A stretch of 64,000 nucleotides of DNA from Mesorhizobium sp. M4B.F.Ca.ET.058.02.1.1 (GTDB lineage: Bacteria > Pseudomonadota > Alphaproteobacteria > Rhizobiales > Rhizobiaceae). Location: the NCBI RefSeq assembly GCF_003952505.1, contig NZ_CP034450.1, positions 2,046,001 through 2,110,000 on the forward strand, read 5' to 3'. Position numbers and translations under genes: made by a program. Under the pieces are notes generated by a model, which was not told the origin of the DNA, did no database searches, and saw only the letters and a list, made by a program, of their open reading frames with translations. Of the stretch, positions 35,860 through 45,305 are shown one piece after another (positions within the stretch are counted from its first letter, which is position 1; each line of letters starts with the position of its first letter).

Positions 35860-36657
35860 GTGAATTTTTCGACCTCAGGCCAGCCGCGCGGCCTGGTTTT
35901 CAGCCTCTGGCTTGCCGCCTTCTGCGCCGCGATTCCGCTGGCGCTCAGCCTCACGATCAGCCCTGCCCATGCCCTGAGCGAGATCAAACGCGAGGACCTG
36001 CCCTCGCCGGCGACACCATCGGCCGATGACGACATGGCGCCGCCCGGCAGCGCCGTGCCGATGCCCGATCCGCTCGGCACGACCCCGCCCGCCACCAGCC
36101 AGCCGGGCAACGCGCCCGAGGAGAGCCAGCCGGAAGGGCCTGCGAACGACGGCGGTACCGCCAGCCCGAACTCCGACCCGGACGCACCGCCGCCGGAAGT
36201 CGTCTACGACCTCGCCAAGCTGCCGGAACCGGTCAAGCGCATGCATGATCTGATCGTCGAGGCCTGCCGGAGCGGCGACATCGAGAAGCTCAGGCCGCTG
36301 ATCGGCAAGGGCGATTCGATGACACAGCTGTCGCTGGGCGACATCGAGGGCGATCCGATCACCTTCCTCAAGGGGCTTGCCGGCGACTCGGAGGGTCAGG
36401 AAATCCTCGCCATCATGGAAGAGGTGCTGAGCGCCGGCTACGTCCATGTCGATGCCGGCACGCCGCAGGAACTCTATGTCTGGCCGTATTTCTTCGCCCT
36501 GCCGCTCGACAAGCTCGACGCCAAGCAGCGGGTCGAGCTGTTCAAGATCGTCACCGCCGGCGACTATAACGACATGAAGCAGTTCGGCGCCTACATCTTC
36601 TACCGCGTCGGCATTACGCCGGCCGGCCAGTGGATGTTTTTTGTTGCCGGAGATTGA
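35860..36657 (+). CDS. Secreted or membrane-anchored protein with acidic Pro-rich linker
   Basis: About 265 residues. Hydrophobic N-terminal segment (LVFSLWLAAFCAAIPLALSL with LTISPAHA, a likely signal peptide), a Pro/Ser/Asp-rich linker (about 45-110) and a C-terminal globular domain (KRMHDLIVEACRSGDIEKLR, GVGITP-like strand VGITPAGQWMFFVAGD). GTG at 35860 has GGAGAGG ideally placed; ATG 35845 is the alternative. No recognised family; the C-terminal domain recalls rhizobial hypothetical proteins of the periplasm. Confidence 0.7.
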   Translation: MNFSTSGQPRGLVFSLWLAAFCAAIPLALSLTISPAHALSEIKREDLPSPATPSADDDMAPPGSAVPMPDPLGTTPPATSQPGNAPEESQPEGPANDGGTASPNSDPDAPPPEVVYDLAKLPEPVKRMHDLIVEACRSGDIEKLRPLIGKGDSMTQLSLGDIEGDPITFLKGLAGDSEGQEILAIMEEVLSAGYVHVDAGTPQELYVWPYFFALPLDKLDAKQRVELFKIVTAGDYNDMKQFGAYIFYRVGITPAGQWMFFVAGD

Positions 36658-36669
36658 CAATCCGCACGT

Positions 36670-37251
36670 TTAATTTCTTCCGCATTTCACCCTAGCGGCA
36701 TTGTCCATAACCTCGTCGGCATAGAAGTAGAAGTTCATGAAGTCTTCGGTGATGCCCATGGCTTCGGCGGTCTCAATGCATTCTTGCACGGCTTCTCCAG
36801 AGCCTTTAGAGGCAGCCAGGCATGCTCTTACTTTTTTGTCCCCAGGTTGAGCAATCTCCGGTGACGACAAGCGATGCATCAATCGATCATCGCTTCCACG
36901 GCTGCCGCGGCCAAAAATCTTCATTTGAAGCATCAATGATACTTTATTGCGATCCATATCATATTTATGCAAATCGTCCAGGACAATTGTCCCGTTCTCT
37001 ATATATACTTCAAATATTTCTGTAGGACTTACTTCACCAGTCGCCACTCTATGCCAAATAGAATGAAATGCTTCATCGCAGTCACCTGCTATAACCATGT
37101 TTTTGAACGCCATTTCGTCGAAATCCGAATAATTCGTTTCGAGATTTCGCGCCAGACTCTGCGTTCCGAAACCATACCAGCCGACCACTGTGGCCAGCGC
37201 GGAGACATGCAAGATTTTCAGGAGCGCATATTTGCCGTTCATGGAACGCAT
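36670..37251 (-). CDS. Hypothetical protein, AT-rich gene
   Basis: 193 residues. N-terminal hydrophobic segment (YALLKILHVSALATVVGWYGF) likely a signal anchor, followed by a polar, Cys-containing domain (AGDCDEAFH, RACLAASK, QECIETAEAM, VKCGRN), suggesting an extracytoplasmic protein with disulfides. Codon use is clearly AT-richer than neighbours (for example around 36930-37050), a sign of recent acquisition. Starts 37251 or 37242 are both possible after a GGAAG. No family recognised. Confidence 0.65.
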   Translation of the reverse strand: MRSMNGKYALLKILHVSALATVVGWYGFGTQSLARNLETNYSDFDEMAFKNMVIAGDCDEAFHSIWHRVATGEVSPTEIFEVYIENGTIVLDDLHKYDMDRNKVSLMLQMKIFGRGSRGSDDRLMHRLSSPEIAQPGDKKVRACLAASKGSGEAVQECIETAEAMGITEDFMNFYFYADEVMDNAARVKCGRN

Positions 37252-37332
37252 CTTCCGTTATCTCCATTGACGGAACTGCAGTACCCCACCGTTCGCCGTG
37301 GAAAGAGCGGAAAATCCAATGTGGCGGAATAG

Positions 37333-38664
37333 CTACCTCGCCAGCGCCTCGGAGAACTCCACCGCCCTGCCCTGTCCAGGCGTAACGATCTCGCCTTCCC
37401 ACATGACGCGTCTACCGCGCACGATGGTGCCGACCGGCCAGCCGGTGACCTGTTTGCCGTCATAGGGCGTCCAGCCGGCCTTCGAGCCGGCCTGCGCGTT
37501 GGTGATGGTCTCGCGGCGCTTGAGATCGATGACCGTGAAGTCGGCGTCGTAGCCGGCGGCGATGCGGCCCTTGCGCGCCATGCCGAAAATGCGCTGCGGA
37601 CCGTGGCTGGAAAGGTCGACGAAGCGCTGCAGGGTCAGCCTTCCGGCATTGACGTGGTCGAGCATGATCGGCACCAGCGTCTGCACACCGGTCATGCCGG
37701 ATGGCGAGGCCGGATAGGGCTTTGCCTTCTCGGCGAGCGTGTGCGGAGCGTGGTCCGAGCCCAGAACGTCGACGATGCCTTGCGAGATGCCGTGCCAGAC
37801 GCCGTCGCGATGGCGCGCGGCGCGCACCGGCGGGTTCATCTGGATCAGCGTGCCCAGCCGGGCGTAATCATCGGCGGCGAGCGTCAGATGGTGCGGCGTC
37901 GCCTCGCAGGTCGCGACATCCTTGTGCTGTTCGAGGAAGAGGATCTCTTCCGCGGTCGAGATATGCAGGACGTGGATGCGCGCGCGCGTCTGCCTAGCAA
38001 TGCGCACCAGCCGCTCGGTGCAGCGCAATGCGGCGATCTCGTCGCGCCAGACGGGATGCGAGGAAGGGTCACCCTCGATCCTTTCGCCCAGCCGCTCCCG
38101 CAGCCGGAATTCGTCCTCCGAATGGAAAGCGGAACGGCGGCGTGTGTTGCGCAGGATCGAGGCGACGCCTTCGTCGTCCTCGACCAGCAGGTCGCCGGTA
38201 GACGAACCCATGAACACCTTGATGCCGGCCGCGCCCGGAAGCCGTTCGAGTTCGGCGACGTCTTCGGCATTGTCGCGGGTGCCGCCGATCCAGAAAGCGA
38301 AATCGCAATGCATGCGGCCCGTGGCGCGCCGCACCTTGTCGGCAAGGGCGGCCTCGCTGGTGGTCAGCGGGTTGGTGTTGGGCATCTCGAAGACAGCGGT
38401 GACGCCGCCCAGCACGGCCGCGCGTGAACCGGTCTCCAGATCCTCCTTATGTTCCAATCCCGGCTCGCGGAAATGCACCTGGCTGTCGACGACGCCGGGC
38501 AGGATATGCAGGCCCTTGCAGTCGATCGTCTCGCCGGCGGAAGCCTGGCCGAGATCGCCTATCGCGGCGATGCGCCCCGCCCGCACGCCGACGTCGCGAA
38601 AACCCTCGCCGTCATGGTTGACCACCGTGCCGCCTGTCAGGATGAGGTCGTAGGTGGTGGCCAT
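37333..38664 (-). CDS. pyrC: Dihydroorotase
   Basis: 443 residues, amidohydrolase TIM barrel converting carbamoyl-aspartate to dihydroorotate in pyrimidine synthesis. Catalytic motifs: PGVVDSQVHFREPGLEHKED (HxH metal ligands), the carboxylated Lys in GIKVFMGSS, HVLHISTAEE, ATPHHLTL and the Asp in GSDHAPHT. Class I/PyrC-allantoinase-like sequence; a role as hydantoinase-like enzyme is the main alternative but the whole pattern fits dihydroorotase. It is divergent from ygfZ. Confidence 0.9.
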   Translation of the reverse strand: MATTYDLILTGGTVVNHDGEGFRDVGVRAGRIAAIGDLGQASAGETIDCKGLHILPGVVDSQVHFREPGLEHKEDLETGSRAAVLGGVTAVFEMPNTNPLTTSEAALADKVRRATGRMHCDFAFWIGGTRDNAEDVAELERLPGAAGIKVFMGSSTGDLLVEDDEGVASILRNTRRRSAFHSEDEFRLRERLGERIEGDPSSHPVWRDEIAALRCTERLVRIARQTRARIHVLHISTAEEILFLEQHKDVATCEATPHHLTLAADDYARLGTLIQMNPPVRAARHRDGVWHGISQGIVDVLGSDHAPHTLAEKAKPYPASPSGMTGVQTLVPIMLDHVNAGRLTLQRFVDLSSHGPQRIFGMARKGRIAAGYDADFTVIDLKRRETITNAQAGSKAGWTPYDGKQVTGWPVGTIVRGRRVMWEGEIVTPGQGRAVEFSEALAR

Positions 38665-38747
38665 GGGCGTTTCGGTCTCTTGCGGGGGAGTGTCAGGGGC
38701 TTACGTAAAGGCTGACCGTTTTGCAAGATCAGGCTCAATTTCCATCC

Positions 38748-39608
38748 ATGCCCTTTGCCCTGCTGAAAGACCGCGCCCTCATTTCCGTGTCAGGCCCGGA
38801 CGCCGAGCATTTCCTGCAGAACATTCTCACCACCGACCTCGACGCGCTCAATCCCGGCGAAGCGAAGCCCGGCGCGCTGTTGACCCCGCAGGGCAAGATC
38901 CTGTTCGACTTCCTCATCTCGCGCACCGACGAGAATGGCTTCCTGCTCGAATGCCGAGCCGATGTCGCCGACGATTTCGTGCGCCGGCTGATGCTGTACC
39001 GGCTAAGAGCCAAGGCCGAGATTGCCAAGCAGGATCAGGTGCTTGTTACCGTCAAGTGGAACGAAGATTCAACCGCCTCAGATTCCGATTCAACGACGCA
39101 CGCCGATACCCGCTTCCGTAACGTCGCGGTCCAGCGCAGCTATGGCGCCGCGTCGGATGGTGGCGACGCCGGCGCGTGGCAGGCGCTGCGCATCGCCAAC
39201 GGCATTGCCGAAAGTGGAACCGACTATCCCCTCGGCGACGCCTTCCCGCATGATGTGCTGCTCGACGAGACCGGCGGCGTCGGCTTCAGGAAGGGCTGCT
39301 ATGTCGGCCAGGAAGTGGTCTCGCGCATGCAGCATCGCGGCACTGCCAGGCGGCGTGTTCTGATCGCTTCCGCGCAAGTCCCCCTGCCCGGTCCAGGCAC
39401 GGAACTGACGGTCGCCGGCCGGCCTGTCGGAACGCTTGGCTCGACCGCCGGCGCGACCGGCCTTGCGATTGCCCGCATCGACCGGGTCAAGGCGGCGCTC
39501 GACGCCGGTCAGCCGATCATGGCCGACGGAGTCACAGTTTCGCTCGCCATCCCGCCTTTCGCCAAATTCGGCTTTCCGCAGGACGCCGCCGGCGTGGAGG
39601 AGGCCTGA
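38748..39608 (+). CDS. ygfZ: Folate-binding protein YgfZ
   Basis: 286 residues, GcvT-like fold protein needed for maturation or repair of some Fe-S enzymes with a folate. The diagnostic motif KGCYVGQEVVSRMQHRG is present near residue 185. N-terminal segment FALLKDRALISVSGPDAEHF then QNILTTDLDAL matches. Its TGA shares one base with the ATG of the following HD gene, so the two are co-translated. The longer start at 38721 lacks support. Confidence 0.92.
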   Translation: MPFALLKDRALISVSGPDAEHFLQNILTTDLDALNPGEAKPGALLTPQGKILFDFLISRTDENGFLLECRADVADDFVRRLMLYRLRAKAEIAKQDQVLVTVKWNEDSTASDSDSTTHADTRFRNVAVQRSYGAASDGGDAGAWQALRIANGIAESGTDYPLGDAFPHDVLLDETGGVGFRKGCYVGQEVVSRMQHRGTARRRVLIASAQVPLPGPGTELTVAGRPVGTLGSTAGATGLAIARIDRVKAALDAGQPIMADGVTVSLAIPPFAKFGFPQDAAGVEEA

Positions 39609-40246
39609 TGGCCGCCGATCGCGCCGGGGCGCCGCCGCGCGCCTGGCAGCGCATGCTGTCAGGCCGGCGCCTCGACCTGCTCGACCCCTCGCCGCTCGAC
39701 ATCGAAATCGCCGACATCGCGCATGGGCTTGCCCGTGTGGCGCGCTGGAACGGCCAAACCAGCGGCGAGCACGCCTTTTCGGTCGCGCAGCATTCGCTGC
39801 TGGTGGAGGCGCTATTTTGCGAACTGGTGCCGGCGGCCTCTGCCGACGCGCGGCTGGCGGCGCTGCTGCACGATGCGCCGGAATACGTCATCGGCGACAT
39901 GATCTCGCCGTTCAAGTCGGTCATGGGCGGCTCCTACAAGGATTGTGAGTTGCGCCTGCAGCGCGCCATCCATCTGCGTTTTTCGCTGCCGGCGGACCTC
40001 GGTGCCGCCTTGCGCAAGGAGATCAAGCGCGCCGACCAGATCGCCGCCTACTACGAAGCGACGCTGCTTGCTGGCTTCTCCACGGCGGAAGCGACCGAGT
40101 ATTTCGGCCGGCCACGCGGTTTTTCCATCGAGCGCTTGGACTTCACGCCACGTTCGGTGACCTGGGCGCAGACGGCTTTCCTGAAGCGCTTTACGGCGCT
40201 CGAAGCGAAGCGTCCGTCTTTCGTCGCTGCGAATTCCACGACGTGA
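39608..40246 (+). CDS. HD-domain phosphohydrolase (YfbR-like)
   Basis: 212 residues. HD superfamily metal motif: H in EHAFSVAQHSLLVEALF, the HD pair in LAALLHDAPEYVIGDM, and the distal Asp in KEIKRADQIAAYYEAT. Matches YfbR/5'-nucleotidase-type HD hydrolases, which dephosphorylate deoxynucleoside monophosphates. Overlaps ygfZ by one base (TGATG), making a coupled two-gene unit. The substrate is inferred from family only. Confidence 0.88.
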   Translation: MAADRAGAPPRAWQRMLSGRRLDLLDPSPLDIEIADIAHGLARVARWNGQTSGEHAFSVAQHSLLVEALFCELVPAASADARLAALLHDAPEYVIGDMISPFKSVMGGSYKDCELRLQRAIHLRFSLPADLGAALRKEIKRADQIAAYYEATLLAGFSTAEATEYFGRPRGFSIERLDFTPRSVTWAQTAFLKRFTALEAKRPSFVAANSTT

Positions 40247-40371
40247 AAGAATGCTGCCGCGCGAGAGGCGCGGCAAGTTTGGCGTAATCTGCTACTGTGC
40301 TGGCGCGGCCTGTCAGTGAATGGCACCTCTGCTCGACCCTAGATTGGGCTCAAGCAAGATGAGAGGCAATC

Positions 40372-41202
40372 ATGTTTGACAGACAGAAAAAGACAGCGCT
40401 CGTGACCGGCGCATCCTCCGGCATGGGCAAGGAAATCGCCAAGCGCCTGATTCAGGACGGCTTTCAGGTCTATGTGGCCGCGCGCCAGATCGACAGGATG
40501 GAAGACCTCGCGGCGCTCGGGGCACGCCCGTTGCGCATGGACATTTCGAAAGGCGCGGAGATCGACGCGGCTGTCGCCAGCGTCCTCGCCGAAGTCGACA
40601 GTGTCGACGTGCTCGTGAACAATGCGGGGTTCGGTCTCTACGGGCCGGTCGAGGATATCGGACTCGACGAAGCGCGCTATCAGTTCGAGGTCAACGTCTT
40701 TGGTCCGGCCCGGCTGACGCAACTTCTGCTGCCGGCCATGCGCAAGAAGAAGGCCGGCACGATCGTCAACATCACCTCGATGGGCGGCAAGATCTATACC
40801 CTGCTCGGCGCCTGGTATCACGCGACGAAGCATGCGCTGGAGGGCTGGTCGGATAGCCTGCGGCTCGAACTCGCACCCTTCGGCATCAAGGTCGTGGTTG
40901 TCGAGCCTGGCCTGATCGAAACCGCATTTGGCGATGTCGTCGCGGCCGGACTGCTGAAGCGATCAGGGGCTGGCGCCTATGCGAAGGTGGCCCAGGTTGT
41001 GGCGAAGACGACGAAAGCGAGCTACGGCCATGGCCGCGGCAGCGATCCGCGCGTCATCGCCGATGTGGTCTCGACGGCCGTCAGGTCGGCCAGGCCGCGG
41101 ACGCGGTACGCCGCCGGCAAGTACGCGAAAATGATGATCGGCATCCGGAGATGGTTGGGCGATCGCATGTTCGACCGCCTGATCCTAAGCCAGATGCGGT
41201 GA
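40372..41202 (+). CDS. SDR family oxidoreductase
   Basis: 276 residues. Motifs: ALVTGASSGMGKEIAKRL, LVNNAGFGLYGP, catalytic Ser in ITSMGG, YHATKHALEGWS, and PGLIETAFGD. C-terminal extension (YGHGRGSDPRVIADVV to KYAKMMIGIRRWLGDRM) resembles SDRs acting on larger hydrophobic substrates. It lies 10 bases upstream of an AraC gene on the same strand, so the regulator probably controls its own operon. Confidence 0.9.
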   Translation: MFDRQKKTALVTGASSGMGKEIAKRLIQDGFQVYVAARQIDRMEDLAALGARPLRMDISKGAEIDAAVASVLAEVDSVDVLVNNAGFGLYGPVEDIGLDEARYQFEVNVFGPARLTQLLLPAMRKKKAGTIVNITSMGGKIYTLLGAWYHATKHALEGWSDSLRLELAPFGIKVVVVEPGLIETAFGDVVAAGLLKRSGAGAYAKVAQVVAKTTKASYGHGRGSDPRVIADVVSTAVRSARPRTRYAAGKYAKMMIGIRRWLGDRMFDRLILSQMR

Positions 41203-41212
41203 AGGAAAGAGC

Positions 41213-42256
41213 ATGAGCGGAATACCGGCTGACAAATGCAAGGTGCCACGCGCATTCTGGCACGCCGTGGAACGTCTCGGCGTGCCTGCGTCCGGGGTGT
41301 TGCGGCAGGCCCGGCTTCCCGCCACCCTTCACCTCAGCGAAAAAGCCTTTGTCACCACCGCTCAATATTTCGCGCTCTGGCGGGCCCTTGAAGAACTGTC
41401 CGCGGAACCGACTCTGGGCATAAAGCTGGTCCAGGCCGCCGACACCGCAATCCATCCACCCTCCACGCTGGCCGCCTTTCACGCGCGAGATTACCGTGAC
41501 GGCATAGCCCGCATCGCGCGCTTCAAGCGGCTCTGCACGCCCGAGCAGCTGAATGTTGCCGAATCGGCCGGCGAATGCACGATAAACTCCGAATGGCTTT
41601 ACGCCACGGAGCCGGCGCCCGCGATTGCCACCGACGTCGCCTTTGCCATGGTCGTCGAACTCGGCCGACGGGGAACGGGACAGCATCTTACGCCCTGGCG
41701 TGTCGAACTCACGCGTCCCGATCCTGAGAGCCACGTACACCGGGACTACTTCGGATGTCCGGTCCGCTATGGCGTCCGGCGCGACCTGCTGGTCCTGCGG
41801 TCCAGCGATCTCGATCGCCCTTTTCCCGGCCACAACCCCGAGCTTCTTGATATCCTCACACCGGCGCTCGCTGCAGCGCTGGGCGAGCTTCTGGCAAAAA
41901 GCTCCGTGGCCGAGCAGGTGAAGATCGTTCTGAAGAGAAATCTGGCGAGTGGGAGACCAGAGCTTTCCGACATCGCGCGTGAGCTTGGAACGAGCGAACG
42001 CACGCTGCAGCGGCGAATCACCGAGGAAGGAACGAGCTTCCGCGAGCTTCTGGTCGAGGCGCGACAGGAACTCGGCAGGCAATTACTATCGGATCCAACG
42101 GCCGACATTGACGAGGTCGCCTGCCTGCTCGGTTACCAGGATGCGAGCTCGTTCTATCGCGCATTCCGGGAGTGGGAGGGCACGACCCCCAACCGCTGGC
42201 GGGAACTCAACTTCAGCGGCCTGAAACGGGCGGCTTCCGACAGCCTCATGCACTAA
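41213..42256 (+). CDS. AraC family transcriptional regulator
   Basis: 347 residues. N-terminal ligand-sensing domain of the ArmR/OruR type (LHLSEKAFVTTAQYFALWRA onward) and a C-terminal double helix-turn-helix (PELSDIARELGTSERTLQRR, then DEVACLLGYQDASSFYRAFR). GAAGGAAAG stands before the ATG. It is co-directional and 10 bases after an SDR gene, which it may control. The effector, perhaps a lipid or aromatic acid, is unknown. Confidence 0.9.
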   Translation: MSGIPADKCKVPRAFWHAVERLGVPASGVLRQARLPATLHLSEKAFVTTAQYFALWRALEELSAEPTLGIKLVQAADTAIHPPSTLAAFHARDYRDGIARIARFKRLCTPEQLNVAESAGECTINSEWLYATEPAPAIATDVAFAMVVELGRRGTGQHLTPWRVELTRPDPESHVHRDYFGCPVRYGVRRDLLVLRSSDLDRPFPGHNPELLDILTPALAAALGELLAKSSVAEQVKIVLKRNLASGRPELSDIARELGTSERTLQRRITEEGTSFRELLVEARQELGRQLLSDPTADIDEVACLLGYQDASSFYRAFREWEGTTPNRWRELNFSGLKRAASDSLMH

Positions 42257-42393
42257 ACCGGTGCTGCCCCGAGTTCGCCTTTGTCGTTGGCGTTCTCCGC
42301 AAATGCATTGGCGCCCTCTGTTACTGTGCCGTGCACAAGCAGCCGCTATCCAGATCCTCGTCGAATTCTCACTGGCTTCTTCCGAGGACGTGG

Positions 42394-43002
42394 ATGCAGA
42401 ACGATTTCTGGATGTTTTTTCGGTCCTGGCTTGCCGCTCCGCTCCGGGTTGCGGCAATCGCACCGTCCGGCAGCGCGCTTGCCAGGATCATGACGCAGGA
42501 CATCACTTCCAGAACCGGTCCTGTTATCGAGCTTGGGCCCGGCACCGGCGTCTTCACGGCAAAACTGCTCGAGCGAGGCGTGCGGCCGGAAGACCTCACC
42601 CTCGTCGAATACGGCGCAAATTTCGCGCGGCATTTGGAAACCCGTTTTCCGCGGGCGCGCGTGCTTCGCATGGACGCCGCCCGCGTGGGGGATATCAAAT
42701 TCCGCAATGAGGCATCCGTCGGGGCGGCCATCAGTGGCTTGCCGCTGCTGAGCATGCCCGACCACAAGGTGATAGCAATCCTCGACGGGGCTTTCGCGCA
42801 TCTGAAGCCTGGCGGGGCATTCTACCAATTCACCTACGGTCCGCGATGCCCGGTCGCGCGACCGATCCTTGAGGGATTAGGCCTCAGCGCAACGCATATA
42901 GGACGCACTATGCTGAACGTTCCGCCGGCGGCGGTCTACCGGATTGTGCGCCACCCAGCGAGGGCGCCAAGGGACAGAACCGTTGCAACGGTCACCCCAT
43001 AG
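42394..43002 (+). CDS. PmtA-like class I SAM-dependent methyltransferase
   Basis: 202 residues. SAM motif I is IELGPGTGVFTAKLLERG (about residues 45-62); VEYGANFARHLETRFPRARV follows, as in rhizobial phospholipid N-methyltransferases and rRNA dimethylase-like enzymes; the post-I acidic residue and SGLPLLSMP motif IV are present. PmtA turns phosphatidylethanolamine into phosphatidylcholine. Whether this copy does so, or acts on another target, needs testing. GAGG lies before 42394. Alternatives: ribosomal RNA methyltransferase-like relatives. Confidence 0.8.
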   Translation: MQNDFWMFFRSWLAAPLRVAAIAPSGSALARIMTQDITSRTGPVIELGPGTGVFTAKLLERGVRPEDLTLVEYGANFARHLETRFPRARVLRMDAARVGDIKFRNEASVGAAISGLPLLSMPDHKVIAILDGAFAHLKPGGAFYQFTYGPRCPVARPILEGLGLSATHIGRTMLNVPPAAVYRIVRHPARAPRDRTVATVTP

Positions 43003-43156
43003 ATCGGGCTGAAACGGCCTCCCAGGACGAGCGCTTCACGGCGCTCGAAGCGAGGCGTCAGGCAACGGTTACGCTGCATTCCGCCAGCTGAACAAACGCT
43101 AAATTAACCGGAGACTACCACAGTAGCCGGTCAGTTCACGGTCCGCAGGCGCGAAT

Positions 43157-45295
43157 ATGCCCGTCGCTCAGGTCAAGGCTGGTTCGCCCGCGCGCAGGCG
43201 CCGCGCGGCGGGCATCGGCCCGACAAAGCGTATCGAAGACGAATTGCGCGAGCAGAACGAACGCTTCTCGGCTGCCGTCGAGAACATGTCGCACGGCCTG
43301 TGCATGTTCGACGCCGACGAGCGGATGATCATCTGCAACCGCCACTACCTCGACATCTTCTGCCTCGACCCCGCGATCGTGCGGCCCGGCATACGCTTCT
43401 TCGACATCCTCCAGCACAGCGTCGAGATCGGCGTCGCCTCGCACAGCGCGGCGGATCTCTACGCCATCCGAAAGCCCTATATCGACGGGGCGAAGCCCTC
43501 GACCTATGAGGAAACGCTGTCGGATGGCCGCATCATCGACATCTCGCATCGGCCGCTGGCTTCGGGCGGCTGGGTGTCGATCTACGAGGACATCACCGTG
43601 CAGCGGCGCGCCGAGCTGGAGCTGAAAGAGCAGCATCGTCGCTTCGACGCAGCGCTGGCCAACATGTCGCAAGGCCTGCTGATGTATGACGCGGACGGCA
43701 AGATGATTGTCCGCAATGAGCGTTTTCTGGAACTCTACAACGTGACCGCCGCGGATTTCCCGCTGGGAACGACCCATCGTGACGCGCTCGAACGGCTGGT
43801 GGAGCTCGGCATCTATACGAAGATCGATGTCGATAGCGAAGTCGCCAAGACCGAAGCCTGCCGGAAAGCGGCGAAAATACACTCGACATACCGCCACCTT
43901 AGCGATGGCAGGACGCTTTTGGTCACACGACGACCGATGAGCGGCGGCTGGGTGGCAACTTTCGACGACGTCACCGAGCGCCAGCTTGTCGAAGAGCGCA
44001 TGACCCATCTCGCGCATCATGACACGCTGACCAACCTGCCCAACCGTTCGATGTTCCGCGAGCGCCTCGACAAGGCCTTGAGCGAGGCGACGGTCGCGCC
44101 GATGGCGATCTTCTCGCTCGACCTGGACCGCTTCAAGGCGGTCAACGACACCTTTGGGCACCCGGCCGGCGACTGGCTGCTCAAATGCGTGGCCGAACGG
44201 CTGCAGCGCTGCCTGCGCAACGAAACGGATGTCGTCGCCCGCTTCGGCGGCGACGAATTCGCCATCATCCAGTTCAACGTCAAGGGCGCCGACGACGCCG
44301 AAAGGCTGGCCAAGCGCATTGTCGAAGTCATCGGCAAGCCCTATCGCGACAAGAGCCGCGACATGCATGTCGGCATTAGCCTTGGCATCGCGCTCTACCC
44401 CAACGATGGCAAGGATGCCGACACGCTGTTGAAGAATGCCGACATGGCGCTTTATCGCGGCAAGAGCGAGGGCCGCAACGTCTACCGGTTCTTCGAGCCC
44501 GGCATGGATGCGATGGTGCGGGCGCGGCAGGTGCTCGAAACCGACCTCGAGGCAGCGCTGCCACGGCACGAGTTCGAGCTGGAGTTCCAGCCGATCATGA
44601 ACATCCCCTCCGGCGAGGTCGTCGGCGCTGAAGCCCTGATGCGCTGGCATTCGCCGACGCGCGGCCGGGTGTCGCCCGATGATTTCATACCGGCCGCCGA
44701 GGAAACCGGGCTGATCGTGCAATTGGGCGACTGGGCGCTGCGGAAGGCCTGCACGGCGGCAGCGGGCTGGCCGCATGCGATGCGCATCGCCGTCAACGTC
44801 TCTGCCGTGCAGATCAAGAGCGGCACCTTTGCCCGCAGCGTGATTGCGGCGCTGGCCTTCTCCGGTGTGCCGGCCGACCGGTTGGAGCTCGAAATCACCG
44901 AAACGGTGCTGATGGACGAGAGCGACACTGTGCTGAAGACGCTCGGCCAGCTGCGCGATCTCGGCATCCGCATCGCGCTCGACGATTTCGGCACCGGTTA
45001 CTCCTCGCTGGGCTATCTCCGGCGCTTCCCGGTCGACAAGATAAAGATCGACCGCTCCTTCATCCGCGACATCGATAACCGCGACACCGCGGCGATCGTG
45101 CGCGCAGTGATCGGGCTCGGCGCGCAACTCGGCATCACCGTCACCGCCGAAGGCGTCGAGACAGAAGCGCAGCTCGACATGCTGCGCGAGGCCGGCTGCG
45201 TCGAGGCGCAAGGCTACCTGATCGGCGTGCCGTCGACGGCGGCGGAGATCAACCGGCTGCTGAGAACGGGGACGGCTCTGCGCCGGTCCGGATGA
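43157..45295 (+). CDS. PAS-PAS-GGDEF-EAL cyclic-di-GMP protein
   Basis: 712 residues, no membrane helices. Two PAS domains (about 37-150 and 160-275; the repeated ENMSHGLCMFDADER and ANMSQGLLMYDADGK), a GGDEF domain with intact active site RFGGDEFAI (about 363-367) and an EAL domain with GAEALMRW (about 491), LDDFGTGYSSL and AEGVETEAQ. The inhibitory I-site reads NETD rather than RxxD, so product inhibition may be absent. It makes and/or degrades cyclic-di-GMP in response to PAS input, a motility/biofilm-type signal. No partner gene is adjacent. Confidence 0.92.
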   Translation: MPVAQVKAGSPARRRRAAGIGPTKRIEDELREQNERFSAAVENMSHGLCMFDADERMIICNRHYLDIFCLDPAIVRPGIRFFDILQHSVEIGVASHSAADLYAIRKPYIDGAKPSTYEETLSDGRIIDISHRPLASGGWVSIYEDITVQRRAELELKEQHRRFDAALANMSQGLLMYDADGKMIVRNERFLELYNVTAADFPLGTTHRDALERLVELGIYTKIDVDSEVAKTEACRKAAKIHSTYRHLSDGRTLLVTRRPMSGGWVATFDDVTERQLVEERMTHLAHHDTLTNLPNRSMFRERLDKALSEATVAPMAIFSLDLDRFKAVNDTFGHPAGDWLLKCVAERLQRCLRNETDVVARFGGDEFAIIQFNVKGADDAERLAKRIVEVIGKPYRDKSRDMHVGISLGIALYPNDGKDADTLLKNADMALYRGKSEGRNVYRFFEPGMDAMVRARQVLETDLEAALPRHEFELEFQPIMNIPSGEVVGAEALMRWHSPTRGRVSPDDFIPAAEETGLIVQLGDWALRKACTAAAGWPHAMRIAVNVSAVQIKSGTFARSVIAALAFSGVPADRLELEITETVLMDESDTVLKTLGQLRDLGIRIALDDFGTGYSSLGYLRRFPVDKIKIDRSFIRDIDNRDTAAIVRAVIGLGAQLGITVTAEGVETEAQLDMLREAGCVEAQGYLIGVPSTAAEINRLLRTGTALRRSG

Positions 45296-45305
45296 AGGAG
45301 AACGC

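Noticed and set aside
36670..37251. Phage or transposon cargo
   Set aside because: No integrase, transposase, terminal repeats or attachment site was found around it.
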